From positions 62,001 through 126,000 of the forward strand of contig BLJB01000174.1 in assembly GCA_013423325.1 (NCBI GenBank): a stretch of DNA of 64,000 bases, in the 5' to 3' direction. Both the position numbers and the translations under genes were made by a program. The stretch comes from Usnea hakonensis. Taxonomy: Eukaryota > Ascomycota > Lecanoromycetes > Lecanorales > Parmeliaceae. The notes under the pieces were generated by a model, which was given only the letters and a program-made list of their open reading frames with translations, did not search any database and was not told the DNA's origin. How positions within the stretch are numbered: the first letter of the stretch is position 1; each line of letters begins with the position of its first letter. Shown here in pieces: positions 33,411-44,873 of this stretch.

Positions 33411-33436
33411 TTTTCCCTTTTCCCTTTTCCCTTTTG
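33411..33436. repeat. TTTTCCC heptamer repeat
   Basis: Three to four units of TTTTCCC ending in TTTTG, in the probable 5' region of the cyclin gene. Confidence 0.8.
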
Positions 33437-34747
33437 TTTTGGTTCACAATGGGCGAGAATGAGAGCTAGTGATGGATCGGGAAGTATCCATGTAAATTTG
33501 ACCTAGTAGGGGAGATGAGTCGTACAAGGACGGATTAATAAAAAGTGCATATCCCGGAAGGCACCAGAGGCGTTTGGAGAATGGAATTAGGAGAGAGTGG
33601 GTAAAGAGGAGTAAGGTCAAAAAGAATGGTCAAGGGAATGAAAGGATGATGTGGTGCCCATTCGGCACAAATTCAATCAAGGTTCTCCAACTCCGTGTCC
33701 AAGCTTTCACCAGGGAGGCTGACGAAGATTGATGCCTCTTTGATATAAATCGATGTTTGGTCTCGGGGTCTCTCTATCCCACACGGGACTATTATTGTTC
33801 AAGACTGAAGAGACAGGAGAGTTGAGGGAGTTATGGGGCGAGAAAAAGAGTGTTTCCGGGCGACTGAAGCTTTCAATAGTGTGTGAGAGCCACCAAAGCG
33901 GATTTTTGAAGGGATTAAGATGATTAGTGCCTAGTGTGTAGAGTGAATATGCATCCCATGCACAAAGGGTAGCAAGGGCGACCGAGCTATGTATCAGATC
34001 CAATGACACGAGCCAACAGAATAATTAATGTACCGAACGCGGCGTGCCGCCGTGGAGGTGTCATAGTGAACACGCAATATTAATAAGTGGTGCTGAATGA
34101 AAGGCAGAAAAGGATAGGGCCCTTGCGATTCACATCGGAGGGGGTGGGTGTGTCTACAGACTACAGTAGTCTAAAGTAGGTAAGTAGGTTGGGGCATAGG
34201 GGAAGGATGAATCAAGGAGCCTTGTTGCTTTCTTCTTCTTAGACGATGTGTGATGCTAGCAGCTTAAGCGGAAGTGTTGCGTTTGGCATTTGGCTGTCTG
34301 CCCTTTGGGCTGGATTGAATCAAAAGCTTTGGTCTAACTCAATCCAGTAAAGTGGCTGCCCGTCCACTGCCGCCAGGCAAGCAAGCAAAAAAGAAAAAAA
34401 AAAGTGATTCAGTGAAAAAAGGCAAACGGAGCAGCTGATTGGCGTTTTTTTTTAACCCTCATACCCGAACACCAGACTCATCAAGAGTGCATATTATTAT
34501 TAGAGTGATGACTGATGAGGGGCCAAGGTGATCCGTAGTCCGTACGCTCAAAAGGAAGAGGAAGTCAAGTACGGTACTGTTTGCCACTAGGAGATATAGA
34601 CGAAGATGGAAAGAGACAGGTGGGGGTGGGCTGAAGCGAGGTTGCGCAATGGACAATAATGTGTCCGTTATGTCAGTGTTACTGTGTTGGTAATCTCCTT
34701 CCTTGTAAGGGTGTTAACCGCTACGTCAAGGATTGAAGGACTACAAC

Positions 34748-34769
34748 TAAAGTAAAGTAAAGTAAAGTA
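34748..34769. repeat. (TAAAG)4 pentanucleotide repeat
   Basis: Four TAAAG units followed by an imperfect TAGAG unit, read directly. Confidence 0.85.
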
Positions 34770-37700
34770 GAGTATGAAAAGTAACAAGACAACCGCGACT
34801 AGAGTTGTAGATTGACTCTAAGGTATCATGCTTGCTGTACATACGGCAGTCTTAGTAGTCACCTTTGCATGGACTACTTTATCTTATGTCACTATGGAGC
34901 ACGGGAGAAGCGAGAGTAAGCCAAGCAAGGCAAAGCCTGCATCCCATGTCCAAAGTCATCCCCGTAATTTCAGATAATAGCGCGTAAACGATGCCGATTG
35001 ATAGGCATCAAACATTCAGCTTCAGTTCCAACAAAGTAAAGCCCGATTATTATTATAGCCTATATTAATATTTAATCCTCTGGTCTCATATGTAACACGC
35101 ACTTGAGGTAGGGGGCTAGTCGCAGCCTGCTACCTGCAAGGCGAAGACGCGAAGACGCGAAAGAGAGATCTGGATCTTTTCTCGGGATCAACACCAAGAG
35201 AGCTGCGGGAAGAAGATCAATAATCATACGTAGCAGTATCATAGTAGTGACGGACACATATCATGGATGAGGATAAAGGAGGATGAATGCACCAGCGAAA
35301 GGCATGCATGCTTGGCCGTGGCATGACTACCTACTTTACTTATTCGCTAAGAGTAATGATAGGAGTCTGGCCGGCATTTGGTGCTTTGGTAAATTCGTCA
35401 AATGTGCAATATGTGTGTAAGATTTGAAAACGGAAGCAGCGGTGATTGGGCGAATCAAAACCCCTGTTCGGCCACCAGGGCTGTCCAGGACTCCAAAGTC
35501 TCCAAGAGTCCAGTGCCTCCAACTTTTAGCCTCTCCCCTCTCTATCCAAGCTTCCCGCTTCCCAGAAATCAAGATACGGTTGGTACGGTACCAGTACCAA
35601 ATCCAAAAACCCGTCCTATGCCGTCAAAAGATGCTCAACCCACTAATTAAAACTACTACTCTGGTCTCTGGCTGACTGACTTGATGTCGGTGGCGGTCAT
35701 CGGGTCTTCACCATGAGCAATTGTCTTGGAAGGAATCTTGGTTGGTTTTGGTTGGTTCTCAAGCCAACAAGATTTGTGCTGCCTCATGCTGCCGAAAATA
35801 CCACGCATCTGTGACCAAGCCCCATCATCTGAGCGGTCCTTGCTCGGCACAACTAGAAAGTCTCGTATGCAGGAGCGATGACACTCTACATACAACAGTG
35901 CCTACAACGGGCATGCGAAGTTTTACAAATTTGCAATCCTCCCTGGCGCAGCAATTGAGAGCGGCGGTGGAGATCAACAATAATACACTAGGCTGTTGGG
36001 AATCCGAAGCACACTGCAGTAAGCAAGTGCCAGCCGAAGGTACTAAGGATCAGCGACCTCCTGATGACTTGATTGGGGCCATGATGATACAAGGCATTTA
36101 GATGAGGTGTCAGAAGCGACGGCTTTTACGTGTAGCGTGTTTGTTGACAAGCTGACAGGATCCTAGATTTCACTTGTGAGAAGAGACAATCATCAATCCG
36201 GCATCGTCATTCCTCATGTGCTATCCCGACAAAAAAAGAAAGGAGCGTATTGACACCGATGCAGCCGACGGCGATACTGCAAGCAGACTAATCGGAGGAG
36301 CAGGGTCCCATAAGTAGGACGTGGGACGGTCCCTGCGGCAATGACCTTGCAATCAGTAAACGCCCGTCCACCTAGGCCCCAAGCAAAGTGTCTCATGGAT
36401 GATGGAGTTGCGGAACAACGTTGGACGGGATAAGGCTAAAAGGGTCAAGAATACGAATAAGGCCACGACAGCATCTTCTAGAGTTCCGGGGGTTGATCAT
36501 TTTCTTCGCAAGAGGCAAAGAGGGGCATGCGTGGATGATGATCCCTGGATCAGCTGGAAAGATGGCTCAGACTGATGATGAATTGCATTAAATGAGGCAG
36601 TCACAAGAGGAGCCGAAAGGTCCGACTGCGATAGGAAAGGCTACGGTGGTACGCTGGCCCCGTGTGTCTTCTTATTGCAGCGGTCGGATGTGGTGGTGGT
36701 GTTCGGGCGAGGCCAAAACCTGCAGAGTTTCCACTCTTGCGAAAAGTACCGCTAACTAGTGCGGTGAGTAAGATTTTTTTATTTTTTTGAGAAAGAAAAT
36801 TTATTTTATTAGTACATCATGAATGGAGGTTTTGAAGCTTTATCGCTGGTCGAGGGGACGGGCTTGGTTGGCAGCTAAGGAGTGAAAGTGGGTTTTCATT
36901 GGTGTGCAGGGAGGGGAGGGAGGCGGGGGATGTTTGAGTACTGTAGGGTAGGATGTGGAAAGGGGGATAGGGTCTCACACTCGGCTGCATGCTGCTGCGA
37001 CCCGTGCTGCAAGCCTGTGCAAAAGATTATTGCCCCTCGATCAATCAAGCCCCTCATCTAGGTCATCTTTGCCGCTTACGAAAAGCGCTTGCTGGCAGCT
37101 TGGCCCAAAAATGTGAATCCTTACCTGAACAAGCAAAGCCTTTGCCGCCTCCAAGAAAAAATAATCCAATCCAAAATGTGTGATCTGAGGTCAAGACCAA
37201 GCAAGTATCGGAAAAGTATTTTAATTATACAAAATTATCGATTTGACTACTATGTACTTCAGCAGATAGAGTCACAGGATACCCGTCTTTGATGCTAGGG
37301 GTAGGTGGAAAATGCACTATCCAGCTCCACCACCGGCAGCATATCTCTTAGTGCTTCCTCGTATAAGCTATACTCCACACTCCGTACTTTTACATGCCGT
37401 TATCCACAAGTTGCTCTCTTGGGGCCAAGAGAGCAGCCTAGAAGTAGGCAGAAGCAATAAAATGATAGAGAGTAGCTCGTTTCCATGCAAGGGAACGCCA
37501 CGACAACGGTAGTAGCTGTAGGCTGTAATAATAATGTAGGCTGACAGGCGTCATGCTGGTGATGAAATAATAATGATGATGTCGGAAAGATATGGAAAGT
37601 GTTATGTACGAGGACGGATTGGGAAATTTAAGAGATAGGGAGTCAGGAGTCAGGAAGACCAAGCGGCCGAGCTGCCTACTTTATGCCAAGACTGCCCCAG

Positions 37701-39046
37701 GGCGTGACGTGGGGTTCATAATTCCCGAGGCCAACCTCGGTCCAAATCACTCTCGTCAAGTAAAAGATACGTACTCTAAAATTGTATCGCTCGACAAGGT
37801 ATTATTATTATTATGTTTCCGCAAGCATGCGTTGCCTTGCAATATCTGTCCAACGGAAAGAAGTAGAAAAAAACATATATCACGACCAGTACAGATATGG
37901 CGACAGACCATAGATAAGAGGTGCGCTTCCACCTACCCTGATCCCGATCTTGATCCTGCTACGCCTATACCGACCGGCGACACCAACTACGGAGTATACG
38001 AAACCTAGCTTAGCTGGTGCGTCTTACGGAGCTCACAGTTGCAGAAGCAACCAGCAGAATTCCTTACCACAAGCATCAACCAATCTGTCAAAGTACGATC
38101 CATCTTAACGAGTCGAAAAAATAAGACGCTCTTCCCGAAGTGCAATGTACGATATGCCGACCAAGGAATGGATAAGAAAGCGATCAGAGTTTTGGCCATG
38201 TCTCGGATTCTTTGCCGGGTAGGGACAGGTATTGATGATTTATGATTATTCCTGGTCCTGCTGAATGGAGAAGGGACATGCGTCAAACTCGATCCTGATT
38301 ACGGGCGGTCAGTCCGAATCTCGCAAGAAAGGATGTGGGAGTGGAGTGGATGCTTTTCAGAATCAGCACAGCAGCGCAAATGATGCAATGCAAACGCAAC
38401 CCAAAATCAAATCCCAAAAACAAATCAAATCAATCCAAATGCAACGCAAATCAAACCAACTTGACTTGAACACATAATTTCGGAATAGTGTCCATCAGCG
38501 TTACGAGGAGAGAGTACGTCATCTAGCTGCAATACGACTTTCGCTTGACTTCGCAAAAACAGGCCGCCTTTGGGTTTTATTCGGTTTCACCATCATCAAC
38601 CAGCATAATCCGCAACTGACATACCGTATGAATCCATCGCTTTTCCCTCGCATCGTCGTCATCACTGCCGCACTGCTGCAAACTTCGCCTCATGTGTTGG
38701 TCGATGCTTGTCATCGTATCCAAGCTCCCAGCTCTCGTGTCAACTTGTAGCGCTTGTCCACACTGCGCAACAATAATAACGAGAGCTCCGAGATCCGCAT
38801 TCGTTCCCGGAATCGCTAGGCTTCCATGCCATGTCTCAGCTGTGGATTACCTACTATTCTGTCGGTAGCGAAACTCTTAAACGCAACAGTCACCGTAGCC
38901 AAAGCATCATGCAGGTCGACATACTTGGATGCTCTCTAGCTAAAATGTTGTGAGCTAGATACAATACCGTTGTGTCACTCGTAAGTCACCGATGACCGCT
39001 CACGACCCAAATCTCTCCCCTTCAAACGCCATGGATATATCCCAAT

Positions 39047-39693
39047 TTAATCAGTATCAAGCACAGACGCTCCTCCACTCATTGATGGCTCATTGTGGCT
39101 ATTCGGCTTAACGTAGGTCTGATCAACGAAGTACTGGTGGTTCTTGAACCAGTCGAAGTAGCGGCTGCGTCCATGCTGGCTCTTGTACCAATGACAGATC
39201 CCTTCAGCTATCTTATTCTTCTTTTGCCAACCCTGAACGGTCTCGCTCCTTGGCGGGCTTGGAAGGATGAAGAGTCCTTGATATAGACCAAGGAGTTTGC
39301 TTTCTTTTTCGATGCTGTCGACTTTGTTGAAGCCAAACTGCTCACGCGTCAAGGGATGTGAAGGAATTTCGTCCCACTTCGCTGCTTCTATGAGCTTCTC
39401 AGCCGTGGTCGCTTTGTAGGGGGTGGTAGCGACATTAAGATCTACGCCATGATTCTCCGCGATTGTCATCTTAGGAACTGTCTACTGTCAAGGAGCATTC
39501 AGAGCAAGACAAGGCGGAACTCACATTCTCCCAATCCTTGCTCCATCTTCTCAGGATTAACTACGGGACTGTCCGTGACAGGCTTCACCTCGAAACCCTC
39601 CTGGGATGGCCCATTCTCCTTGTCTCCTATGATGACGATGTCGAACAAGACCCCAGGTTCGTCCTGCTTGTCGTTCTTCTTGCCTTCAATCAT
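39047..39693 (-). CDS. uncharacterised fungal protein with an LLGLYQGL-type motif
   Basis: Exons 39693..39525 and 39477..39047 total 600 nt (199 residues). The intron GTGAGT...GTAGACAG joins LGE-F-PKMTIAENHG in phase 1. The C-terminal half has an ordered, aromatic-rich core: KLLGLYQGLFILP, VQGWQKKNKIAEGI, RYFDWFKNHQYFVDQTY. I associate this pattern (LFGLYxGL ... W ... RGGYYPWF-like) with an uncharacterised fungal family but cannot name a function. The N-terminus is charged and lacks a signal peptide. The frame upstream of the ATG stays open to 39727 with no further ATG, and coding-like stretches at 39790-40060 (SYLVTLMPKTSVIDGKE; SADSGPSGRINIMIV) could be 5' exons or a separate small gene. 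Confidence 0.6.
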
Positions 39694-40532
39694 TAAGGCT
39701 TGCTTCCAATCCTCATACACCGTCGTCAATTAGCTTTGAATATTCTACAAGCTTTCATTGCTCTATTACTTTCTGCTTTGGCATCGGGCTCAAAAGAACC
39801 CTGATACGTGTGTCTTGTTTTCGTCAGCATGACATCGGCATATAGAGGAATTGCGAGAGACTAACTCCTTTCCATCGATGACCGAGGTTTTTGGCATCAG
39901 CGTCACAAGATACGAGTTCGTCTTCGCGGCTTCCATCATTGTGGATAGTGTCAACATTTGGGGTGCTTCATGGAGGTTCGGCCTTAAGTTACTGTGCATG
40001 ATCACCGACTATCATGATATTGATTCTCCCAGACGGCCCGGAATCGGCGCTCATCTTCTCTTGCGTGTACTTGCTCTGCTCGCCGCTCTTGCAGGTTAAA
40101 GTTTTCCCAAGCAGTGCTTTGTTGTCACTAATGGAAGAGTTTGAATAATATGAAAGGCGTGAGAGTGGAAGAGATGAAGATTGAAGTTCTTCTCGCAATA
40201 AGCAAGGTAAGGTGAAGTGAGGTTTCGGTTCGATTTTAGAAGTGAATGCAGAGCAATTAGCGCCAACGCGGACTGTGTACCTCAACATTTGATTTGGGAA
40301 CGTATTCCTTGAGAGGGCCATCACTCTATAGCCCCGGGGCGCTTCCAAGCAGTCTCATTGTGCCCTTGTTGAAAGGTTTATGCCGGCCTTGCGGACACTA
40401 CCGGCAACACAGATCAAAGGATACTGAACGCGATCTCATGCGATGTTCAGATCAGGGGCTAACGTGGGAGGGTTTGCCTCTGCCAGTACACAAAGAGGGA
40501 ATGCAAATGCTATGAAGAAAGAGCTCGGTGAG

Positions 40533-40556
40533 AAGGACGTGATCTATCACGTCCTT
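40533..40556. promoter_or_regulatory. 11-bp perfect inverted repeat upstream of HEM3
   Basis: AAGGACGTGAT, a CT spacer, then ATCACGTCCTT: two exact 11-bp arms around an ACGTGAT core, 310 bp before the HEM3 ATG. The symmetry and ACGT core suit a dimeric bZIP or bHLH binding site. Function is inferred. Confidence 0.5.
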
Positions 40557-40581
40557 TTCAGACTCAGAGTCGAAGACTAGG

Positions 40582-40597
40582 TTTAGGGTTAGGGTTA
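40582..40597 (+). repeat. short interstitial TTAGGG (telomere-like) repeat
   Basis: TTTAGGGTTAGGGTTA contains two TTAGGG units plus flanking partial units, 270 bp before the HEM3 ATG. It is too short for a telomere. Confidence 0.75.
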
Positions 40598-40865
40598 CAG
40601 CCGTGTCATTGTGTACTGCACTCTTGCCTCGTCTGTACACATCTATAATTCTAGTTCACGAAAAATACAAATAGAACCTCAATTCCAGCAGGTCGAACCT
40701 CTGATAGAAAGACCCTCTTTTGGTGCCATCTTACATCCCCCGACTGGTGAAGAGCCTACATTGTACCCTCGTCATCCAATTACCAAAGCTGCATGAGCGA
40801 GCACACGCAGCTTACACATTCACTTCCTACACGCATATCTCCCCTCGGACCGTCCACCCAAAACA

Positions 40866-42146
40866 ATGGCCGATCGTTCTCCAACCAGCACGGATAACCC
40901 CTCAATTGCCTCCCCTCCACCTCCCATATCCACCTCCGACTTCACATCTACCTATCCCGAGTCCTCCTCCACCTCTCGAACCCTCAACATAGGAACACGC
41001 TCTCGAACCCTCAACATAGGAACACGCTCCTCTGCCCTCGCCCTCGCACAGGTAGTTCTCTTCACCGACGTCCTCCAAATCTCTCACCCGGATCTAACGA
41101 CCGCAACGCACCCAACATCTACATCCTTAGGCGACACAGACAAAACCACAGCCCTCCACACACTAGCATCGACGGGAAAGTCGATTTGGACTGAGGACCT
41201 GGAAGCAGAGCTACTTAAGGGGCGGGTAGATGTGATTATACATTCGCTGAAAGATGTGCCTACAAAACTACCCTCGGGGTGCGTGTGCGCTGCTGTGGGC
41301 GCGAGGGAAGAAGCTAGGGATGCCGTTGTCATAAGCCTGGCGAGGCAAGCGCAGGGCTGGAGGAATTTGGGCGATTTACCAGAGGGAGGAGTCGTGGGCA
41401 CGAGTTCTGTACGGAGAGCGGCAATGGTACGGAGGATGTACCCTCACCTCGTGATCAAAGACGTACGCGGCAACGTCCCTACCCGATTGCGCAAACTTGA
41501 TGACGCCTCACACGGATTCGACGCCCTCGTCATCGCCGGCGCCGGCGTCCAAAGGCTTGGTATGGGAGAGAGAATCAGCAGCTGGCTGGGGAGTGAGGAA
41601 GGGGTCTTGCATGCTGTCGGGCAAGGAGCGATAGGTGTCGAATGGAGGGAAGGCGATGAGTGGACTGGGGCTATATTGGCGGAGGCGGAGAGGAGGATAG
41701 GGAAGGTGGGAAAGAGGGTGCGATGGGAGTGTTTAGGTGAACGGTCTCTGCTTCGGGTGCTCGAAGGTGGCTGCTCGGTCCCAGTAGGCGTCGAGTGTGT
41801 CTGGGAAGAAGGGCATCTGCAGAAAGGCGATGGGACAGGAACGGACGCCGTGGTCGAGCGGCCAGGTGGACGCAGTAATGGCCACGAACACGACGACGCT
41901 CTCCCTGAAGGATCTGATAATGAAAGAGGCCAGTATGGCGGTACGTTGATCCTGCGGGCTATGGTCGTCAGCTTGGATGGCAAGGAGTGCGTCGAAGGCT
42001 CGAGACGGCATTACGTGAGCTCTGACGCGGACGCCGAGGAGTGCGGGTGGCGCATGGCCGGGGACCTGGTGGACAAAGGCGCAGGGAAGATTCTCGAGAA
42101 GATCACGCTGAACAGGGGGATGATTGCGGGCCAGGGCGGTGCGTGA
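40866..42146 (+). CDS. HEM3: hydroxymethylbilane synthase (porphobilinogen deaminase)
   Basis: A single exon of 426 residues. The enzyme joins four porphobilinogens into hydroxymethylbilane in cytosolic haem synthesis. Visible: LNIGTRSSALALAQ near residue 50, the catalytic-Asp block HSLKDVPT (about 126-133), GTSSVRRAAM, RGNVPTRLRKLD, and the dipyrromethane-cofactor Cys in EGGCSVPVG (about residue 303). The N-terminal 35 residues are a Ser/Thr/Pro tail. A 27-bp exact tandem duplication (40974-41000 and 41001-41027) repeats SRTLNIGTR just before the first conserved strand. The insert between cofactor Cys and the last domain (HLQKGDGTGTD, EHDDALPEGSDNERG) is typical of fungal forms. The CDS is intronless, unlike most genes in the window. 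Confidence 0.96.
   Translation: MADRSPTSTDNPSIASPPPPISTSDFTSTYPESSSTSRTLNIGTRSRTLNIGTRSSALALAQVVLFTDVLQISHPDLTTATHPTSTSLGDTDKTTALHTLASTGKSIWTEDLEAELLKGRVDVIIHSLKDVPTKLPSGCVCAAVGAREEARDAVVISLARQAQGWRNLGDLPEGGVVGTSSVRRAAMVRRMYPHLVIKDVRGNVPTRLRKLDDASHGFDALVIAGAGVQRLGMGERISSWLGSEEGVLHAVGQGAIGVEWREGDEWTGAILAEAERRIGKVGKRVRWECLGERSLLRVLEGGCSVPVGVECVWEEGHLQKGDGTGTDAVVERPGGRSNGHEHDDALPEGSDNERGQYGGTLILRAMVVSLDGKECVEGSRRHYVSSDADAEECGWRMAGDLVDKGAGKILEKITLNRGMIAGQGGA
40974..41027 (+). repeat. exact 27-bp tandem duplication inside HEM3
   Basis: Two identical 27-base units (TCTCGAACCCTCAACATAGG then AACACGC) back to back. They are in frame and encode SRTLNIGTR twice. Confidence 0.95.
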
Positions 42147-42950
42147 TCGATAGAGGAGGTCCTGCGTCGAGAAGGCCGGGGCCCTTTGGAAAGACTTGTG
42201 CTCCCAGCACTTCACATCAATCCTTCCCTGTCCACCACTCATCTCATCCCGTCCAACGATAGACGTCGTCTTCCTAGGACAAATCTACGGAAAAATAGCG
42301 TGAGCCTCCCCAACCCAATCCTCATGCCCATCCCCATCGCACCCGTTCATCCATCCCTCCCATGAACCCCAATAGCCCCAACCCCTCTTGATCGCAACCC
42401 ACCACCAAAAAAAAAAAAAAAAAAACCATCAGCAAAGCGCCGATGTCGAAAGATGAGCCCCCCAAGACATTCACCGTTCGCGTTGTGTGGTCCGGATAGG
42501 AAGAAGTAGTCTCGAAGAGAGTGTGTTGGTTGATGGATGGGAAGAAAGTGTGGGGGGTTCAGATCCCATGCAGCGGAGAATGTTGATGGTGAGAAAGGGG
42601 TGTCTTTTTACTCGGTTGGGAATTGCTATGGGGGATCAGCTTTGCGGTATAGAGAAAGGCCCCGGGGGGTTGGTGGATAAGGACGAGAGAGATGCTTCTT
42701 TTCACCAGATTTTCGGTCCAAGGTGACTTTTTTTGCACGTCTTCTTGTTGTACTTGGTTGGTCGAGAAGGATGAGAGTGCTGTATTAAATTACAACGGCG
42801 GAGAGAAGTAGAAGAATAAGTCTATGTAAAGGCTCTTTTATTATCGACGGCTCAGTAGTCAAACAAAGCAAGGTATCAAAAGCGTAGTGTATCGAGAACC
42901 CAACAGAAGGAAGGGATACCTGTCACCAAAGCCTGTCTCCAACTTCCCCC
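42147..42950. other. intergenic, convergent 3' flanks
   Basis: 804 bp between HEM3 and the NADH dehydrogenase gene. It contains a run of about 19 A at 42407-42425 and no supported gene. Confidence 0.5.
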
Positions 42951-44873
42951 TCACTCTCTACTGACGTCTCTGCCAAAGAGGGAGGATTTGACCCAGTCCA
43001 CACAGACCAACAGTCGATTCCTCCAGCTGAAGCACATGTTCACGTAGGCGCTTTTCCAGAACCTTCAGCCAGACATGATCAGTGAGTGAGATGAAAAAGC
43101 AGAGATCTCGGGGCTCCACAACTCACCAGTATGTGATTGTCCCACCGCTCGCAAAGTTGCCACTCAGCCAGCTGATGTCCGCTACCGCCTTGTCGTGTCC
43201 AATGTACGCCAGACTGCCCTGGTGACTGTACTCAAACGGGCCAATCTGCTTCACGCGTCTCAACGACTTCTGCAGCAATTTGATCTGGTCGAAAATCTGC
43301 GTCCGCTTGTCGCCCGTCACCTTGGCTTGCGCTTCAGATAGGCTGGCAAGCTCTTTATTGATGGTGTCGGATTTCCCGAGGGAGTTGAAGAGGCGGGCTA
43401 GGAAGGCACCCTCTTGGGAAGCGACTTGGGCCGTGGGAGCATAATTAGCGATGGCGCAGTCGCCGACAGCCCAGACATTCTCGGTGCCGTTGACGACGAG
43501 GTATTCGTTGACTGCGAGACCGCGGCGGGAGTCCTTCTGCGCCGGAATCTGGGACATAAGATCTTTGACGACGGGACGAAGTGCATTGCCGGTAGCCCAC
43601 ACCAGCAGACCATATGGCATGACTTCCTTCTCCTTTGTGCCGTCGGGTTTGGTATACTCTGCTTCAATGGTTTTATCGGTAACATTCTTAACCATGGTCT
43701 TGGTGCGGATGGTGATGGACTCCTCCTTGAACGCCTTCTCGGTATAATCAATCAGCTGCTTGGAGAACATGGGCAGAACGTTGGGCAGCGCTTCAACTAG
43801 GGTGACGTGAAAGTTATCCACAATCTCAGGAACCCATTTCTTGAGATCCTGCGCAAAAAAGTCTTGCAGCTCCCCAGCAAATTCAACGCCGGTTGGGCCT
43901 CCTCCCACCACAACCATGTGTAACAGACGTTTTCGCTCTTCAGCGGACTGGTCTTTGAAACTGGCAGTCTCAACGCAATCCATGATCCTCTTGCGGATCT
44001 GCTGTGCATCGCCTACCTCTTTCAAAAAGCATGAGTGTTCCCTGACGCCTGGGATACCGAAGGTTGCATTTTCCGCACCGACGCCAACAACCAACATATC
44101 GAAAGGAACCTCTGTGGACATCATGTCACCCTTGATCTCAGACTCGTCATTTATGTAAACGAGCTTTTTTTCATAGTCAACTTTCGTAGCTTCAGCTTCA
44201 TAGTATTTGACTGTAGCTTGCTTGTGCCGCAATATGTTTCGGATGGGCTCCATAATTGATCGATGCTCAATGGTTCCGGTTGTACACGAAGGAAGTAAGG
44301 GGGTGAAGAGGAAATAGTTTCGTGGAGAGATGACGATGACATTGTAGTTCTCGGTGTCTGTCAGATAATGTTAGGACGCGAAAGGTAGACAAAGTCGAGG
44401 TGGACCTGCCCAAATTTTTGAGAAGAGACACAGAGCCCCATCCAGTGCCTATAACTCGTCAATGGCTGTCACACGGCCTCCAATTGGTTAGTCATACCAA
44501 GAATGACCAGAGTTTTCTTTGTAGGATCGGCCTCGAGCTGCTCCGAAGGCGTCCGCAGCAAGTAGATGGTGTAGCCCAGATATCCGACGCTGCCAATTGC
44601 TCCCAGGTAGACTGCCCTCCATAACCATCTGAGGGTGGCCCTGCTCCTTCTGAAGTATCTTTGCGGCTTCGTGTCGGCATACGATCTTCTAAAGGTCCGC
44701 TGTAAGGATGACCTCGGGCACTGTGGGATAGAGGATGGTCTGATTAGGGCGCGTGACTGATGCAGGGCGGTGGAACGAGTCGTCAGGGTGCGCCGAGCTG
44801 TTATCGCGATTTCTGAAGCTCCCTTCTGACACGCTAGCCTCAGTAAAGGCCGCATGGCTGGATTTGTTGCCAT
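42951..44873 (-). CDS. NDE1: external alternative (type II) NADH dehydrogenase, mitochondrial
   Basis: Exons 44873..44498, 44448..44410, 44357..43127 and 43062..42951 total 1758 nt (585 residues). An Arg-rich presequence (MATNPAMRPLLRLACQK) is followed by a single membrane segment (LWRAVYLGAIGSVGYLGYTIYLL), the layout of enzymes facing the intermembrane space. Two dinucleotide folds are visible: LVILGTGWGSVSLLKNLD (FAD) and MVVVGGGPTGVEFAGEL (NADH). VISPRNYFLFTPLLPSC, VWATGNALRP and VWAVGDCA are family signatures. The C-terminus FWKSAYVNMCFSWRN ending FGRDVSRE is the usual membrane-binding tail. It passes electrons from cytosolic NADH to ubiquinone without proton pumping. There is no EF-hand insert. 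Intron 2 appears to use a GC donor (G|GCAGGT at 44409). Internal versus external orientation is inferred from the membrane segment. Confidence 0.94.

Larger units (their letters stand above)
33105..39046. other. 5.9-kb gene-poor interval
   Basis: No ORF here carries a motif or joins to a neighbour in phase. The left end (33105-33450) is probably the cyclin 5' leader and includes a TTTTCCC heptamer tract at about 33411-33436. Other visible elements: pentamer (TAAAG)4 at about 34748-34769, an imperfect GCGAAGAC repeat near 35138-35160, a purine-rich A/T run at 36775-36810, ATT triplets at 37798-37814 and CAAAT/CCAAA-type AT-rich sequence at 38390-38465. It may hold a non-coding transcript or rapidly evolving small exons. 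Confidence 0.5.
39694..40865. other. intergenic with palindrome and telomere-like motif upstream of HEM3
   Basis: About 1.2 kb. The left 400 bp may contain unresolved exons of the neighbouring minus-strand gene. The right part is the HEM3 promoter, with the inverted repeat and TTAGGG units listed separately and a C/T-rich leader. Confidence 0.45.

Noticed and set aside
40582..40597. True telomere or subtelomere boundary
   Set aside because: Only two TTAGGG units, flanked by unique housekeeping genes.
41444..42242. Long minus-strand ORFs (169-179 residues) opposite HEM3
   Set aside because: Shadow frames of the GC-biased HEM3 coding strand; no family features.
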